The notes: generated by a model not told the origin, from the letters alone. A DNA stretch of 64,000 nucleotides from CAMLFJ01 sp035524955 (GCA_035524955.1 DATLFG010000041.1:1-64000), one strand, 5' to 3'. Positions 23,201 to 32,251 are shown, counted from the stretch's first letter. Program-made: numbers and translations.

Positions 23201-23539
23201 TCATCCGGCCTGGCCGCCTCCGACCCGGTGCTCCTCGTCATCCCCGGCAGTCACGAGGTGCGCCCGTCGCGCCGGGGAGACCTGCGGGTATCGCCGCTCC
23301 AGGAGCGCCGCGAGCCGGCCGAGGACGTGCTGGAGCTCGTCTCGCTCGGCGCGGAGCCGCTCCACCTCCGCCTCCAGCTCCAGGAGCTGGCGCTCGGATC
23401 CGGCGTCGGCGATGCGCCCGGGCAGCTCCAGCGCTTCGCCGGGCGGCGCGCGGCGGGTCGACAGCACCACGCCCAGGATGCCCGCGGCGAACAGGCCGAT
23501 CGCCAGCCCGAACAGCCAGACCCCCGGATCGTAGAGCAT
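23201..23539 (-). CDS. Membrane-anchored coiled-coil protein (PspB-like layout)
   Basis: About 112 residues from the ATG at 23539 (MLYDPGVWLFGLAIGLFAAG). One hydrophobic segment (about 7-27) is followed by a linker (RRAPPGEALELPG) and a coiled coil (QLLELEAEVERLRAERDELQ and on), then a basic, Gly-rich tail. This is the topology of PspB-type proteins but I see no specific signature. It is 199 bases upstream of the pspC-like gene. I chose the internal ATG because the longer upstream frame (to 23596) has no hydrophobic or conserved content. Confidence 0.55.
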   Translation of the reverse strand: MLYDPGVWLFGLAIGLFAAGILGVVLSTRRAPPGEALELPGRIADAGSERQLLELEAEVERLRAERDELQHVLGRLAALLERRYPQVSPARRAHLVTAGDDEEHRVGGGQAG

Positions 23540-23612
23540 GACGGTCAGTGTACGGATTCTCCGCGGGAGGTCAAAGGACTGCGGGAGGCCGACCATTCGC
23601 CTCGGACCGCCC

Positions 23613-23641
23613 TTGACGTATCCAGGCCCGGCTGGTACTGT
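23613..23641 (+). promoter_or_regulatory. Sigma-70-type promoter for the first ABC import operon
   Basis: TTGACG (23613-23618), 17 bases, TACTGT (23636-23641). A transcript would start near 23648 and leave a leader of about 50 bases before the ATG at 23700. The gap spans the start of a convergent pattern of importer genes. Confidence 0.6.
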
Positions 23642-23699
23642 CTGCGCTCACATCGCTCGATCGACGACCGCTCAAATCTTGCGAGCCCGGGGGTGTCCC

Positions 23700-25316
23700 A
23701 TGATGGCACGATCCCGTCGTCCCGTACGAGTCCTCTTCGTCCTGCTTGCCCTGCTGGCCTGGGGGGCCCTGTGGATGCCGGCGGACGCGCCGGCCGCGGA
23801 GACCCCGCGCCGGGGCGGAGTGCTCCTGGCGACCATCGGGGCCGACCCGCCCAGCCTGGATCCGCACCAGGAGAGCACCTTTGCCAACATCCAGCTGGTG
23901 GCCCCGCTCTACAGCACGCTGCTCCAGATGGATCCGCTGGACTCGTCCAAGATCATCGGCGACGCGGCCAGCGAGTGGAAGACGTCGCCGGATGGGCTCA
24001 CCGTCACCGTCAAGATCCGCCCGGGCATCAAGTACCACGACGGCTCGACGATGACCTCCGCCGACGTCAAGGCGAGCTACGACAAGATCGTCTTCCCGCC
24101 GGAGGGCACGCGGAGCTCGCGGAAGGCGCACTACGCGGCGGTCGCCGGGATCGAGGCGCCTGACCCCTCCACCGTCGTGTTCAAGCTCAAGCATCCGTCG
24201 GCAGCTTTCGTGGCGAACCTCGCCTCGCCCTGGAACGTGATCTTCCCGAAGAAGTACCTGGACAAGGACCCGAACTACTTCAAGACGAACGTGGTGGGCT
24301 CGGGCCCGTTCAAGTTCAAGAACTACGTGCGCGGCTCCACGTTCGAGGGCGAGCGCAACCCTGACTACTTCGTCAAGGGCCGGCCCTATCTCGACGGCTA
24401 CAAGTTCTACATCAGCCCCGAGACGTCCGTGCGCGCCGCCGCCCTGCGGTCCGGCCGAGCCCACATCGAGTTCCGGGGCTTGCCGCAGTCCGAGGTCGAT
24501 GCGATCAGGAAGCAGCTCGGCGACAAGGTCACGGTCCAGGAGGCGCCCACGCCGGGCTGGTGGGCGGTCGGGTTCAACAACAAGGTCAAGCCGTTCGACG
24601 ACGTGCGCGTCCGCAAGGCGCTCACCCTCGCCATCGACCGCCACACCATGGGCAAGGTGCTGTTCCCGCTGACCGGGCTCAAGAACGTCGGCGGGCTCGT
24701 CCGCCCGGGGACGCAGTGGGCGATGTCGCCCGCGGAGCTCGAGCAGCTCCCGGGCTTCGGGCGTGACATCGAGAAGAGCCGCGCCGAGGCCAAGAAGCTG
24801 CTCGCCGAGGCCGGCTTCCCGAACGGGCTGAAGTTCACCCTGGTCAACCGCAACGTGAAGCTGCCGTACCAGGACTTCGCCGTGTTCTTCATCCAGGAGT
24901 GGAAGAAGATCGGCGTCGAGGTGGATAACCGGCCGCTCGAGACGGCGTCGTGGTTCGACGCCGGCCGCCAGACCAAGAACTACGACACGATCGTCGACCC
25001 GCACGTCGACTTCATGGACGAGCCGGACCTGACGCTCGCCGACTTCCTCAGCAACAATCCCGTCCAGAACTGGATGAACTACTCCGACCCCCAGCTGGAC
25101 GACCTCTACGCGCGCCAGGCGCGGGCGCTGGATCCGGCCGAGCGCAAGAAGCTCGTGAACGCGTTCGAGCGGCGCGTGTTCGAGCAGGCGTACTTCGCGC
25201 ACGGCCTCTGGTGGGTGCGGAGCATCGTGCACGCGTCGAAGGTGAAGAACTGGGTGGCCGCACCCAGCCACTACTCGAACCAGAAGCTCCAGGACGTCTG
25301 GCTCTCCGAAGACTGA
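23700..25316 (+). CDS. ABC transporter substrate-binding protein, family 5 (dipeptide/oligopeptide/nickel type)
   Basis: A 538-residue periplasmic binding protein. A twin-Arg-containing Sec-like signal peptide (MMARSRRPVRVLFVLLALLA, cleavage probably after PADAPAA) is followed by RRGGVLLATIGADPPSLDPH and the family-5 signature region (KYHDGSTMTSADVKASYDKI). The C terminus (QKLQDVWLSED) is normal. The protein would deliver a peptide or similar solute to the permeases encoded directly downstream (14 bases). A strong promoter is upstream. A second, unrelated-in-detail set faces it at 27225-30580. Ligand not predictable. Confidence 0.92.
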   Translation: MMARSRRPVRVLFVLLALLAWGALWMPADAPAAETPRRGGVLLATIGADPPSLDPHQESTFANIQLVAPLYSTLLQMDPLDSSKIIGDAASEWKTSPDGLTVTVKIRPGIKYHDGSTMTSADVKASYDKIVFPPEGTRSSRKAHYAAVAGIEAPDPSTVVFKLKHPSAAFVANLASPWNVIFPKKYLDKDPNYFKTNVVGSGPFKFKNYVRGSTFEGERNPDYFVKGRPYLDGYKFYISPETSVRAAALRSGRAHIEFRGLPQSEVDAIRKQLGDKVTVQEAPTPGWWAVGFNNKVKPFDDVRVRKALTLAIDRHTMGKVLFPLTGLKNVGGLVRPGTQWAMSPAELEQLPGFGRDIEKSRAEAKKLLAEAGFPNGLKFTLVNRNVKLPYQDFAVFFIQEWKKIGVEVDNRPLETASWFDAGRQTKNYDTIVDPHVDFMDEPDLTLADFLSNNPVQNWMNYSDPQLDDLYARQARALDPAERKKLVNAFERRVFEQAYFAHGLWWVRSIVHASKVKNWVAAPSHYSNQKLQDVWLSED

Positions 25317-25330
25317 TGAGGTGAGGCGCC

Positions 25331-26287
25331 GTGCGGACCTACATCCTCAAGCGCCTGCTGCTCATCGTCCCCACGCTGCTGGGGGTCGCCGCGATCGTCT
25401 TCCTGATCATGCGGGTGATCCCCGGCGACGTGGCGCTCATGATCCTCGGCGGTGACGACGGGGGCCAGATCAATCAGCAGCAGGTGGATGCGTTGCGCAG
25501 CCAGCTCGGGCTGGACCAGCCGCTGATCGTGCAGTTCGGGACTTGGCTGTGGGGCGTGGTGCGCTTCGACTTCGGCGACTCGCTCTGGACCGGGCAGCCG
25601 ATCGCCCACGAGCTGGCGATCCGGCTGCCGCTGTCGCTTCAGCTGGCGCTCATGGCCACGTTCGTGTCCGTGCTCATCGCGATCCCGCTGGGGACGCTGG
25701 CAGCGGTTCGTCAGGACACCTGGGTCGACTACGTGGTCCGGGTCGTCAGCATCGGGGGGCTCGCCATCCCCTCCTTCTGGATCGGCATTCTCTGCATCCT
25801 GTTCCTGGTCATCTACTTCGGCTGGGGGCCGCCGCTCGAGTTCACACCGCCCTGGGTCGACCCCTGGGTCAATCTCCAGATGATGGTGTGGCCGGTCGTC
25901 ACCGTGGGGTACCGGTACGCTGCGGTCACGACCCGCATGACGCGGTCCACGGTCCTCGAGGTGCTGCGGGAGGACTACATCCGCACCGCCTGGGCCAAGG
26001 GGCTGCGCGAGCGGGTCGTGGTCATGCGGCACGCCCTCAAGAACTCGATGCTCCCGGTGATCACGCTGATCGGGACCGAGTTCGCCTTCCTCATCGGCGG
26101 CCTCGTCGTGACCGAGACGGTCTTCACGCTGAACGGCATCGGCCGGTTCGTGGTGGAGGCGGTCGCCCACCGGGACTATCCCGTCGTGCAGGCGCTGGTG
26201 TTCCTGATCGCCTTCAGCTTCGTGATCGTCAACCTGCTCGTGGACCTCACCTACGCGTGGTTTGACCCGCGCATCCGGTACCGCTGA
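25331..26287 (+). CDS. ABC transporter permease, DppB-like
   Basis: A 318-residue inner-membrane permease with about six transmembrane segments. The start MRTYILKRLLLIVPTLLGVA is typical of DppB/OppB proteins, and the cytoplasmic coupling helix is in REDYIRTAWAKGLRERVVVM (about 215-234). Start is GTG with GAGGTGAGG ahead. It lies 14 bases after the binding-protein gene and two bases before the next permease, forming the membrane half of a peptide-type importer. No ATPase gene follows in this window. Confidence 0.93.
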   Translation: MRTYILKRLLLIVPTLLGVAAIVFLIMRVIPGDVALMILGGDDGGQINQQQVDALRSQLGLDQPLIVQFGTWLWGVVRFDFGDSLWTGQPIAHELAIRLPLSLQLALMATFVSVLIAIPLGTLAAVRQDTWVDYVVRVVSIGGLAIPSFWIGILCILFLVIYFGWGPPLEFTPPWVDPWVNLQMMVWPVVTVGYRYAAVTTRMTRSTVLEVLREDYIRTAWAKGLRERVVVMRHALKNSMLPVITLIGTEFAFLIGGLVVTETVFTLNGIGRFVVEAVAHRDYPVVQALVFLIAFSFVIVNLLVDLTYAWFDPRIRYR

Positions 26288-26289
26288 CG

Positions 26290-27195
26290 GTGGCGACCAG
26301 CATCGAGCTGACCCACACGACGGCCACGGCGGCCCTGGCGCCACGCCTCACCGCGGTCAAAGGCGTGCTGCGCTTCACCCGCAAGAAGCCGCTCGGCGCG
26401 GCGGGCGCTTTCATCATCCTGGCGATGCTGGTCGTGGCGGCCTCCGCGGAGCTGCTCGCGCCGTACGACGCGTATACCGCCGACTACGCGGCGCAGTTCG
26501 CGCGCCCGAGCGCGGAGCACTGGTTCGGCACCGACGAGTTCGGGCGCGACCTGATGAGCCGCATCATGTACGGGGCCCGGATCGCGCTCTTCGTCGGCTT
26601 CAGCGCGTCGTTTCTCGGCTGTACGCTCGGCGGCCTGCTCGGCGTGATGAGCGCGTACCTGGGCGGGAAGGTGGACCTCCTCCTCGAGCGCGTGATGGAC
26701 ATGCTGCTCGCGTTCCCGCAGCTCATCCTCGCCTTGGCCATCGCGTCGATCCTGGGACCGGCGGTCCAGAACGTGGTGATCGCGATTGCCATCCCGATCA
26801 TCCCCCGCGCGGCGCGGGTGGTGCGGGCGACCGCGCTCTCGGTGAAGGAAAACGTGTACATCGAGGCGGTGAACGCGCTCGGCGCCGCGCGGGCGCGGAT
26901 CGTCCTCCGGCACATCGTGCCGAACGTGGCGGCACCTTATATCATCCTGCTCACCGCGCAGCTCGGCGGCGCCATCCTGGCCGAGGCGGCGCTGAGCTAC
27001 CTCGGGCTCGGGGCCGCGGAGCCGACACCGTCGTGGGGCCTCATGCTCTCCGGCTCCGCGCTGTCGTACGCCGAGAAGGCCCCGTGGATCCCCGTCTTCC
27101 CCGGCATCGCCATCAGCCTGGGCGTGTTCGGCTTCAACCTGTTCGGCGACTCGCTGCGCGACGCGCTCGACCCCAAGCTCCGCAACAAGGGGTAG
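26290..27195 (+). CDS. ABC transporter permease, DppC-like
   Basis: A 301-residue permease. A cytoplasmic N-terminal stretch (to about residue 38) leads to the first span; HWFGTDEFGRDLMSRIMYGARIAL (78-101) is the conserved periplasmic-loop signature of DppC/OppC, and the coupling region is ALGAARARIVLRHIVPNVAA. Start is GTG, two bases after the DppB-like gene. It ends 29 bases from the convergent DppC-like gene of the opposite set. Together with 23700-26287 it forms an importer that must borrow ATPases from elsewhere. Confidence 0.92.
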   Translation: MATSIELTHTTATAALAPRLTAVKGVLRFTRKKPLGAAGAFIILAMLVVAASAELLAPYDAYTADYAAQFARPSAEHWFGTDEFGRDLMSRIMYGARIALFVGFSASFLGCTLGGLLGVMSAYLGGKVDLLLERVMDMLLAFPQLILALAIASILGPAVQNVVIAIAIPIIPRAARVVRATALSVKENVYIEAVNALGAARARIVLRHIVPNVAAPYIILLTAQLGGAILAEAALSYLGLGAAEPTPSWGLMLSGSALSYAEKAPWIPVFPGIAISLGVFGFNLFGDSLRDALDPKLRNKG

Positions 27196-27224
27196 CGATC
27201 GCCTGAATCGCTCGACCGGCGGGC

Positions 27225-28139
27225 TCAGAGCTGCCGGAGCTGCGGGTCCAGCTTGATGCGGAGCCAGTCGCCCAGCAGGTTGGCGGCGAGGACCACCAGC
27301 ATGATCGCGAGCCCGGGAAACACCGTCACCCACCAGTACCCCGCCATCATCCCTTCCTTGCCGTCGGCGAGCATGAGGCCCCAGGCGGGCTTCGGGGGCG
27401 GGACGCCCACCCCCAGGAACGACAGCGCGGCCTCGGCCACGATGACGACGCCGACGATCAGGGTGGAGAGCACGATCGACGTATTGATCACGTTGGGCAG
27501 GATGTGGCGGCGCATGATCGTCCACTTGGTGCAGCCGGCCACAATGGCCAGGCGGACGTAGTCGCGCTCCTTCAGCGACAGCACCTCGCCCCGGATGACC
27601 CGGGCGTAGCGCGTCCAGAAGATGCCGGCCAGGATGATGACGATGTTCATCTCGCTCGGGCCGAGCAGGACGGCCAGGAAGATCGCGAAGCTGATCGCGG
27701 GCAGGGCGAGCCAGGCGTCGACCACGCGCATGATGACCTGGTCGACCCAGCGGCCGTAGTAGCCGGAGATGATGCCCACCGCGGTGCCCAGCGCGCCCGC
27801 CACCACCGCGGCGGTGAACCCCACGAGCAGCGAGATGCGCGCACCGAACAGCAGCCGGCTCAGGACGTCGCGGCCGAGGTGGTCGGTGCCCAGGAGGTGG
27901 CCGGCGTCGCCGCCGGCCAGCCACGCCGGCGGCCGGTGGCGGTGGCGCAGGTTGCCCAGCACGGGGTCGTGGGGCGCCAGCGCGTCCGCGAAGAGGGCGG
28001 CGAGCAGGGCCACGCCGATGATCGTGACCGGGACGACCGGCAGATCGCGACTGCCGTCGCGCAGCCGGCGCCACGTCCGGCTCCCTGGATACGCGAGCGT
28101 GCTAGCGCTCGAGGCGGATGCGGGGATCGATCCAGGCAT
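27225..28139 (-). CDS. ABC transporter permease, DppC-like (second set)
   Basis: A 304-residue permease with the DppC signature HLLGTDHLGRDVLSRLLFGARISL and coupling region AIVAGCTKWTIMRRHILPNV. The first 25 residues are weakly conserved and overlap the end of the DppB-like gene by 38 bases; a start a little further in is possible, for example a non-ATG codon before RTWRRLRDG. It is the last gene of the minus-strand set (binding protein, DppB-like, DppC-like). It shares family, but only moderate similarity, with the permease at 26290-27195. Confidence 0.9.
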   Translation of the reverse strand: MPGSIPASASSASTLAYPGSRTWRRLRDGSRDLPVVPVTIIGVALLAALFADALAPHDPVLGNLRHRHRPPAWLAGGDAGHLLGTDHLGRDVLSRLLFGARISLLVGFTAAVVAGALGTAVGIISGYYGRWVDQVIMRVVDAWLALPAISFAIFLAVLLGPSEMNIVIILAGIFWTRYARVIRGEVLSLKERDYVRLAIVAGCTKWTIMRRHILPNVINTSIVLSTLIVGVVIVAEAALSFLGVGVPPPKPAWGLMLADGKEGMMAGYWWVTVFPGLAIMLVVLAANLLGDWLRIKLDPQLRQL

Positions 28140-29022
28140 AGAGGATGTCCACCGTGAGGTTGGCGGCGATCACCATGACGCCGCCGAGCAGCACCACGGT
28201 CTGGACCACCGGGAAATCGCGGAACTCGATACCCTCGTAGAGGAGGCGGCCGATGCCGGGCCAGGCGAAGACCGTCTCGACCACGACCGCGACGTTGATC
28301 ATCAGGACGAGGTTGATGCCGGCCAGCGTGAGGACCGGGATGAGCGCGTTCTTGAACGCGTGCTTGATGAGCACCCAGGGCTCGGGCAGGCCCTTGAGCC
28401 GGGCGAGCTTGACGTACTCGCTGCCGAGCACGTCCAGCATCGACGAGCGCGCGAGGCGCATGTGGGCGGCGGTGAAGTAGCCGCTCAGCGCGATGGCCGG
28501 CATCACCACGTGGGCGGCCGTCCCCCGGCCCGATGTCGGCAGCCAGTGCAGGTAGACCGCGAAGAAGTAGATGAGCAGGAGGCCCAGCCAGAAGCTCGGC
28601 ATGGACAGGCCGAGCAGCGCGATGAGCTTGCCGACGCTGTCCCACCAGCGCCCGACGTTGACCGCGGCCAGGATGCCCACCGAGAGACCCACCACGAGCG
28701 ATATGGTCATGGCGACCGCGGCGAGCTGGAGCGAGGCGGGCAGCCGCTGCCAGTAGAGCGAGCCGGCGGGGACGCGGTAGTAGAGCGACGTGCCGAAGTC
28801 GCCCCGGAGCGCGCCCCCGACGAAGTGCACGTACTGCACGGGCCAGGAGCGGTCGAGGCCGAGCTGCACCCGGATCGCTTCCAGATCGGCCTCCTTCGCC
28901 TCGGGGGCGGCGAGCAGGGTCGCCGGGTCACCGGTCAACCGGATGAGGACGAAGATCGTCACGCTGAGGATGAACAGCGACACGAGCGCCAACCCGCAGC
29001 GCTTGAGGATGAAGCGCGTCAT
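28102..29022 (-). CDS. ABC transporter permease, DppB-like (second set)
   Basis: A 306-residue permease with the start MTRFILKRCGLALVSLFILS, about six membrane spans and the coupling region SEYVKLARLKGLPEPWVLIK (about 207-226). Residues 60-75 (SWPVQYVHFVGGALRGDFG) carry the conserved periplasmic motif of the DppB group. It follows the binding-protein gene by 19 bases on the minus strand. The set lacks ATPase genes, as does the opposing one. Confidence 0.92.
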   Translation of the reverse strand: MTRFILKRCGLALVSLFILSVTIFVLIRLTGDPATLLAAPEAKEADLEAIRVQLGLDRSWPVQYVHFVGGALRGDFGTSLYYRVPAGSLYWQRLPASLQLAAVAMTISLVVGLSVGILAAVNVGRWWDSVGKLIALLGLSMPSFWLGLLLIYFFAVYLHWLPTSGRGTAAHVVMPAIALSGYFTAAHMRLARSSMLDVLGSEYVKLARLKGLPEPWVLIKHAFKNALIPVLTLAGINLVLMINVAVVVETVFAWPGIGRLLYEGIEFRDFPVVQTVVLLGGVMVIAANLTVDILYAWIDPRIRLER

Positions 29023-29041
29023 CGCGAACCGCCCCGCCGGC

Positions 29042-30580
29042 CTACCGGAGCTCGATGTCCTCGAACGGGCCCGTGTAGTAGAAGGTCGGGATCAGACCCA
29101 TACCCGAGACCTTCATGGCCTTGCTCACGCCGTTGGGCCACTGGAGCTGGTAGATGGGCGCGAAGTAGGCCTGGTCCACGACCCGCTGCTGGATCCGCTT
29201 GAGCAGGGCCTCGCGCTTGGCGCGATCGGTCTCCCGCGACTGCTCCGCGAAGAGCCGGTCGATCTCCGCGTCCTTGAGGATCGAGTGGACTCCGGCGGAC
29301 ACGATGTCCGCGTCGATCCGGGTGACCGCGTTGCCGAAGCCGCCGTTGGCGCAGAGGCAGATGCCGGCGAGCTCCTTCTTGCGCCGCTTGTCGAACATGA
29401 CGGCGCGCTCCATCTTCTGGACCCTGGTCTTGATGCCGATCGCCCCCAGATAGCCGCCGACCGCCTCGGCGAAGCTGTAGTACGGGGGAATCGGCGTGAT
29501 GACGCCGGCGTCGAAGCCGTTCGGATAGCCGGCCTCGGTCAGCAGCTGCTTGGCCTTCTTCGGGTCGTAGGGGAAGGGTTCGACCGGGAGCGCCCACTCG
29601 AACTCGCGCGGGACGATGCTGCCGGTGGGCGGCGAGGCCCCGAGCGTCTCGGCCTCGCTGAGCGCCTTGCGGTCGAGGGCGTAGTTGGCGGCCAGGCGCA
29701 CCTTGCGGTTGTGCCAGGGCGACTTGGGGTCGTTCAGCTCGCCGAACTGGAGCCACCAGGTGGCGATGCCGCCCGAGAACACGAGGTCGAGATTCGGGTC
29801 CTTCTTGACCTCTTCGCCGAGGGGCCCGTCGGTCTTGTAAGCGATGTGCACCTCCCCGCGCTTGAGCATGGCGAGGCGGGTCGAGCCCTCGGTGACGCTC
29901 TTCATCACGATCCGCTTGACCTTCGGCGTCTTCCGCCAGTACTTCTCGTGGGCCTCCAGGACGATCTCCACGCCCGGCGTCATGCTGACGAACTTGAACG
30001 GCCCGGCTCCGACCGGTGCCCTCTTGAACCCGTCCTCGCCGACCTTCTCGACGTACTTCTTGGGAACGATCCAGCCGGCGCCCGTCGCGGGCGAGCCATA
30101 GAACCCCATGAAGTCGGGCCACGGCGCCTTCAGGTGGAAGCGCACGTGGTGGGGGTTCACGATCGTGACCGCCTCGACCTTCTCCTTCAGGAGCTTGGCC
30201 CCGGCGCCCCGGTACCGCTCGAAGCTGAACTTCACGTCCTCGGCGGTCATCGGGTCGCCGTTGTGGAAGACCACGTTCTTGCGCAGCACGAAGTCGTAGA
30301 CGAGGCCGTCCTTGGACGCCTTCCACGACTCGGCCAGGCTCGGCGTCATCATCCCCGCCGGCATCGGCTTGATGAGGGCGTCGTGCAGCGCGTACTGGAT
30401 GATGAAGGGCGTGATCTGGCCGGGATTGTCGGCGGGATCGAACCAGGCCGGCGCGATCGTGATGTGCACCGCATAGGTCACCGTGCCTTGCGGCGCGGCG
30501 GCGGACGGCGCGGGCGCGACGAGGAGGAGACCGAGGATCAGGGCGACCGTGCCCAGGAAGCACCGGCGATTCGCTTTCAT
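29042..30580 (-). CDS. ABC transporter substrate-binding protein, family 5 (second set)
   Basis: A 512-residue periplasmic binding protein with signal peptide MKANRRCFLGTVALILGLLL and cleavage near PAPSAAA. AWFDPADNPGQITPFIIQYA (about 46-65) and NVVFHNGDPMTAEDVKFSFE are the family-5 patterns. It is the first gene of the minus-strand importer set, with SD GGAGGGAAC before the ATG and a near-perfect promoter at 30670-30697. It is not an obvious copy of the binding protein at 23700-25316, so the two sets probably import different solutes. Confidence 0.92.
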   Translation of the reverse strand: MKANRRCFLGTVALILGLLLVAPAPSAAAPQGTVTYAVHITIAPAWFDPADNPGQITPFIIQYALHDALIKPMPAGMMTPSLAESWKASKDGLVYDFVLRKNVVFHNGDPMTAEDVKFSFERYRGAGAKLLKEKVEAVTIVNPHHVRFHLKAPWPDFMGFYGSPATGAGWIVPKKYVEKVGEDGFKRAPVGAGPFKFVSMTPGVEIVLEAHEKYWRKTPKVKRIVMKSVTEGSTRLAMLKRGEVHIAYKTDGPLGEEVKKDPNLDLVFSGGIATWWLQFGELNDPKSPWHNRKVRLAANYALDRKALSEAETLGASPPTGSIVPREFEWALPVEPFPYDPKKAKQLLTEAGYPNGFDAGVITPIPPYYSFAEAVGGYLGAIGIKTRVQKMERAVMFDKRRKKELAGICLCANGGFGNAVTRIDADIVSAGVHSILKDAEIDRLFAEQSRETDRAKREALLKRIQQRVVDQAYFAPIYQLQWPNGVSKAMKVSGMGLIPTFYYTGPFEDIELR

Positions 30581-30669
30581 GCCGTTCCCTCCTTACTCCA
30601 GAAGCTCGAGCGTGCTCCGCGACCGGGGACGCGAGCGGTGGATACCGTACACCGCCGAGCGGTAGGCGG

Positions 30670-30697
30670 ATTATGCGTGAATCGCCCGCCTTGTCAA
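30670..30697 (-). promoter_or_regulatory. Near-consensus sigma-70-type promoter for the second ABC import operon
   Basis: On the minus strand TTGACA (30692-30697), 16 bases, CATAAT (30670-30675). This is the best-scoring promoter in the window. The leader to the ATG at 30580 is about 80 bases and contains no obvious riboswitch. Confidence 0.7.
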
Positions 30698-30946
30698 CCG
30701 CGGTTTCCGCAAGGCTGTCCCCTCGAGCCCCCCGGACGCTTCCCGGACTCCCCGGGCGGCGCGCGTCGGAGCTCCCGCGGTCGGACCGCGACGAGGGTCG
30801 GCCGACCAAGCGGGGCAGGGCTTGACCGCACGGTCGGCCTGGGCGCAGGATCGGGCCCGGGATGCGGGCCAGCGAAGGCGCCCGACGGATCCGCTCGCTC
30901 GGAGAGGGTGGCGGCCCGCTGGTCAAGAACTCGCGCGGAGGACCGG
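30698..30946. other. Intergenic stretch upstream of an SDR remnant
   Basis: Together with the promoter and leader (30581-30697) this is a 366-base gap between the importer operon and the SDR remnant. Apart from the promoter I see no reading frame with family-like content and no repeat of the families described here. Confidence 0.5.
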
Positions 30947-31111
30947 ATGCGATTCGACGGGGAGGTGGCGCTCGTCTCGGGGCCCGGGATCGGCCGGGCC
31001 ACCGCCCTGGGCTTCGGCGAGCGCCCCAGGGTGGCCGTCGCGGACATCGACCGCGGCCGGGCCGGGAGGGTGGCCGGCCCGATCGTGACGGCGGGCGGCG
31101 CGGCCGCGTGA
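30947..31111 (+). pseudogene. Truncated short-chain dehydrogenase/reductase (SDR) remnant
   Basis: From ATG 30947 (after GCGGAGGAC) the frame reads MRFDGEVALVSGPGIGRATA and then FGERPRVAVADIDRGRAG, which is an SDR N-terminal Rossmann region. It stops after 54 residues, where the enzyme would need about 250. The nucleotide motif is damaged (TGxxxGxG has lost residues: SGPGIG). Alanine dehydrogenase starts 19 bases after the stop. Two other SDR remnants are in the window (49630-49734 and 55449-55598). Confidence 0.7.
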
Positions 31112-31130
31112 GCCTCGGGGGGCCGGCGGC

Positions 31131-32249
31131 GTGATCATCGGCGTGCCGCGCGAGATCAAGTCCGGCGAGCAGCGCGTGGCGCTGACCCCGTCCGGGGCCC
31201 GCGCCCTGGTCGAGGGCGGCCACCGGGTGGTGGTCGAGCGCGGCGCGGGCCTGGGCAGCAGCATCCGGGACGAGGAGTACACGCGCGAGGGCGCGACGCC
31301 CGCGTCGGTCGCGGACGTGTGGGCGCAGGCCGAGCTCATCCTCAAGGTGAAGGAGCCGCTGCCCGAGGAGTACCCGCGGATGCGCCCGGGCCAGATCCTC
31401 TTCACCTACCTGCACCTGGCGCCCGCGCCGGAGCTGGCCCGGGCGCTGCAGGCCGCCGGCGTCGTCGCCATCGCCTACGAGACCGTGCAGCGCCCCGACG
31501 GCACCCTGCCCCTGCTGGCCCCGATGAGCGAGGTAGCCGGACGTCTGTCGGTGCAGGAGGGCGCGTTCTTCCTCACCAAGGCGCGCGGCGGCCGCGGCAT
31601 CCTGCTCGCCGGCGTCCCCGGCGTGCCGCCCGGCAATATCGTGGTCCTGGGCGCGGGCACCGTCGGCGTCAACGCGGCGCGCATGGCGCTGGGCCTGGGC
31701 GCCGACGTCTCGATCCTCGACATCAATCTCGACCGCCTGCGCGCGGTGGACGACCTCTTCCACGGCCGGGTCATCACGCTCGTGTCCAACAGCTTCAACA
31801 TCGGCCAGGTGCTGCGCCGGGCCGACCTCCTGGTCGGCGCCGTGCTCGTCACCGGCGCCCGGGCCCCGGTGCTCGTCACCAAGGAGATGGTGGCGTCCAT
31901 GAAGGAGGGCTCGGTGATCGTGGACGTGGCGGTGGATCAGGGCGGCAGCGTGGAGACGATCCGCCCGACCACGCTGAAGGACCCGACCTATCTCGCCTCC
32001 GGCGTCGTCCACTACGGCGTCGCCAACATGCCGGCGCTGGTGCCGCGCACCTCCACCTTCGCGCTGAACAACGCGACCCTGCCCTACGCGCTCGAGCTGG
32101 CCGGCAAGGGCCTGGCCGCGGCCGTCCGCGACAACGGGCCGCTCGCGAAGGGCGTCAACATCTGGCGCGGGCGCATCGTGCACCCGGCGGTGGCGGAGGC
32201 GCTCGGCGAGCCGGAGACCCCGCTGTCGACCCTACTCGAGAGGAGCTGA
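31131..32249 (+). CDS. ald: Alanine dehydrogenase
   Basis: A 372-residue NAD-dependent alanine dehydrogenase (L-alanine to pyruvate and ammonia, reversible). Conserved residues are Arg15 in PREIKSGEQRVALTP, Lys74 in LKVKEP, His95 in YLHLAP and the dinucleotide motif LGAGTVGVNAARMA (about 173-186). DVAVDQGGSVET and PALVPRTSTFALNNATLPY near the C terminus complete the family pattern. Start is GTG. The TauD-type dioxygenase gene follows after two bases, so the two are likely co-transcribed. Length matches the family. Confidence 0.95.
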   Translation: MIIGVPREIKSGEQRVALTPSGARALVEGGHRVVVERGAGLGSSIRDEEYTREGATPASVADVWAQAELILKVKEPLPEEYPRMRPGQILFTYLHLAPAPELARALQAAGVVAIAYETVQRPDGTLPLLAPMSEVAGRLSVQEGAFFLTKARGGRGILLAGVPGVPPGNIVVLGAGTVGVNAARMALGLGADVSILDINLDRLRAVDDLFHGRVITLVSNSFNIGQVLRRADLLVGAVLVTGARAPVLVTKEMVASMKEGSVIVDVAVDQGGSVETIRPTTLKDPTYLASGVVHYGVANMPALVPRTSTFALNNATLPYALELAGKGLAAAVRDNGPLAKGVNIWRGRIVHPAVAEALGEPETPLSTLLERS

Positions 32250-32251
32250 CC

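Noticed and set aside
26251..28074. A 607-codon minus-strand frame across the two convergent permease genes
   Set aside because: It mixes shadows of both permeases; conserved permease motifs are in the frames annotated.
29019..32183. A 1054-codon open frame on the minus strand over the binding-protein, alanine dehydrogenase and intergenic regions
   Set aside because: It crosses well-supported genes in other frames and has only low-complexity, basic sequence; open only because stop codons are rare at this GC content.
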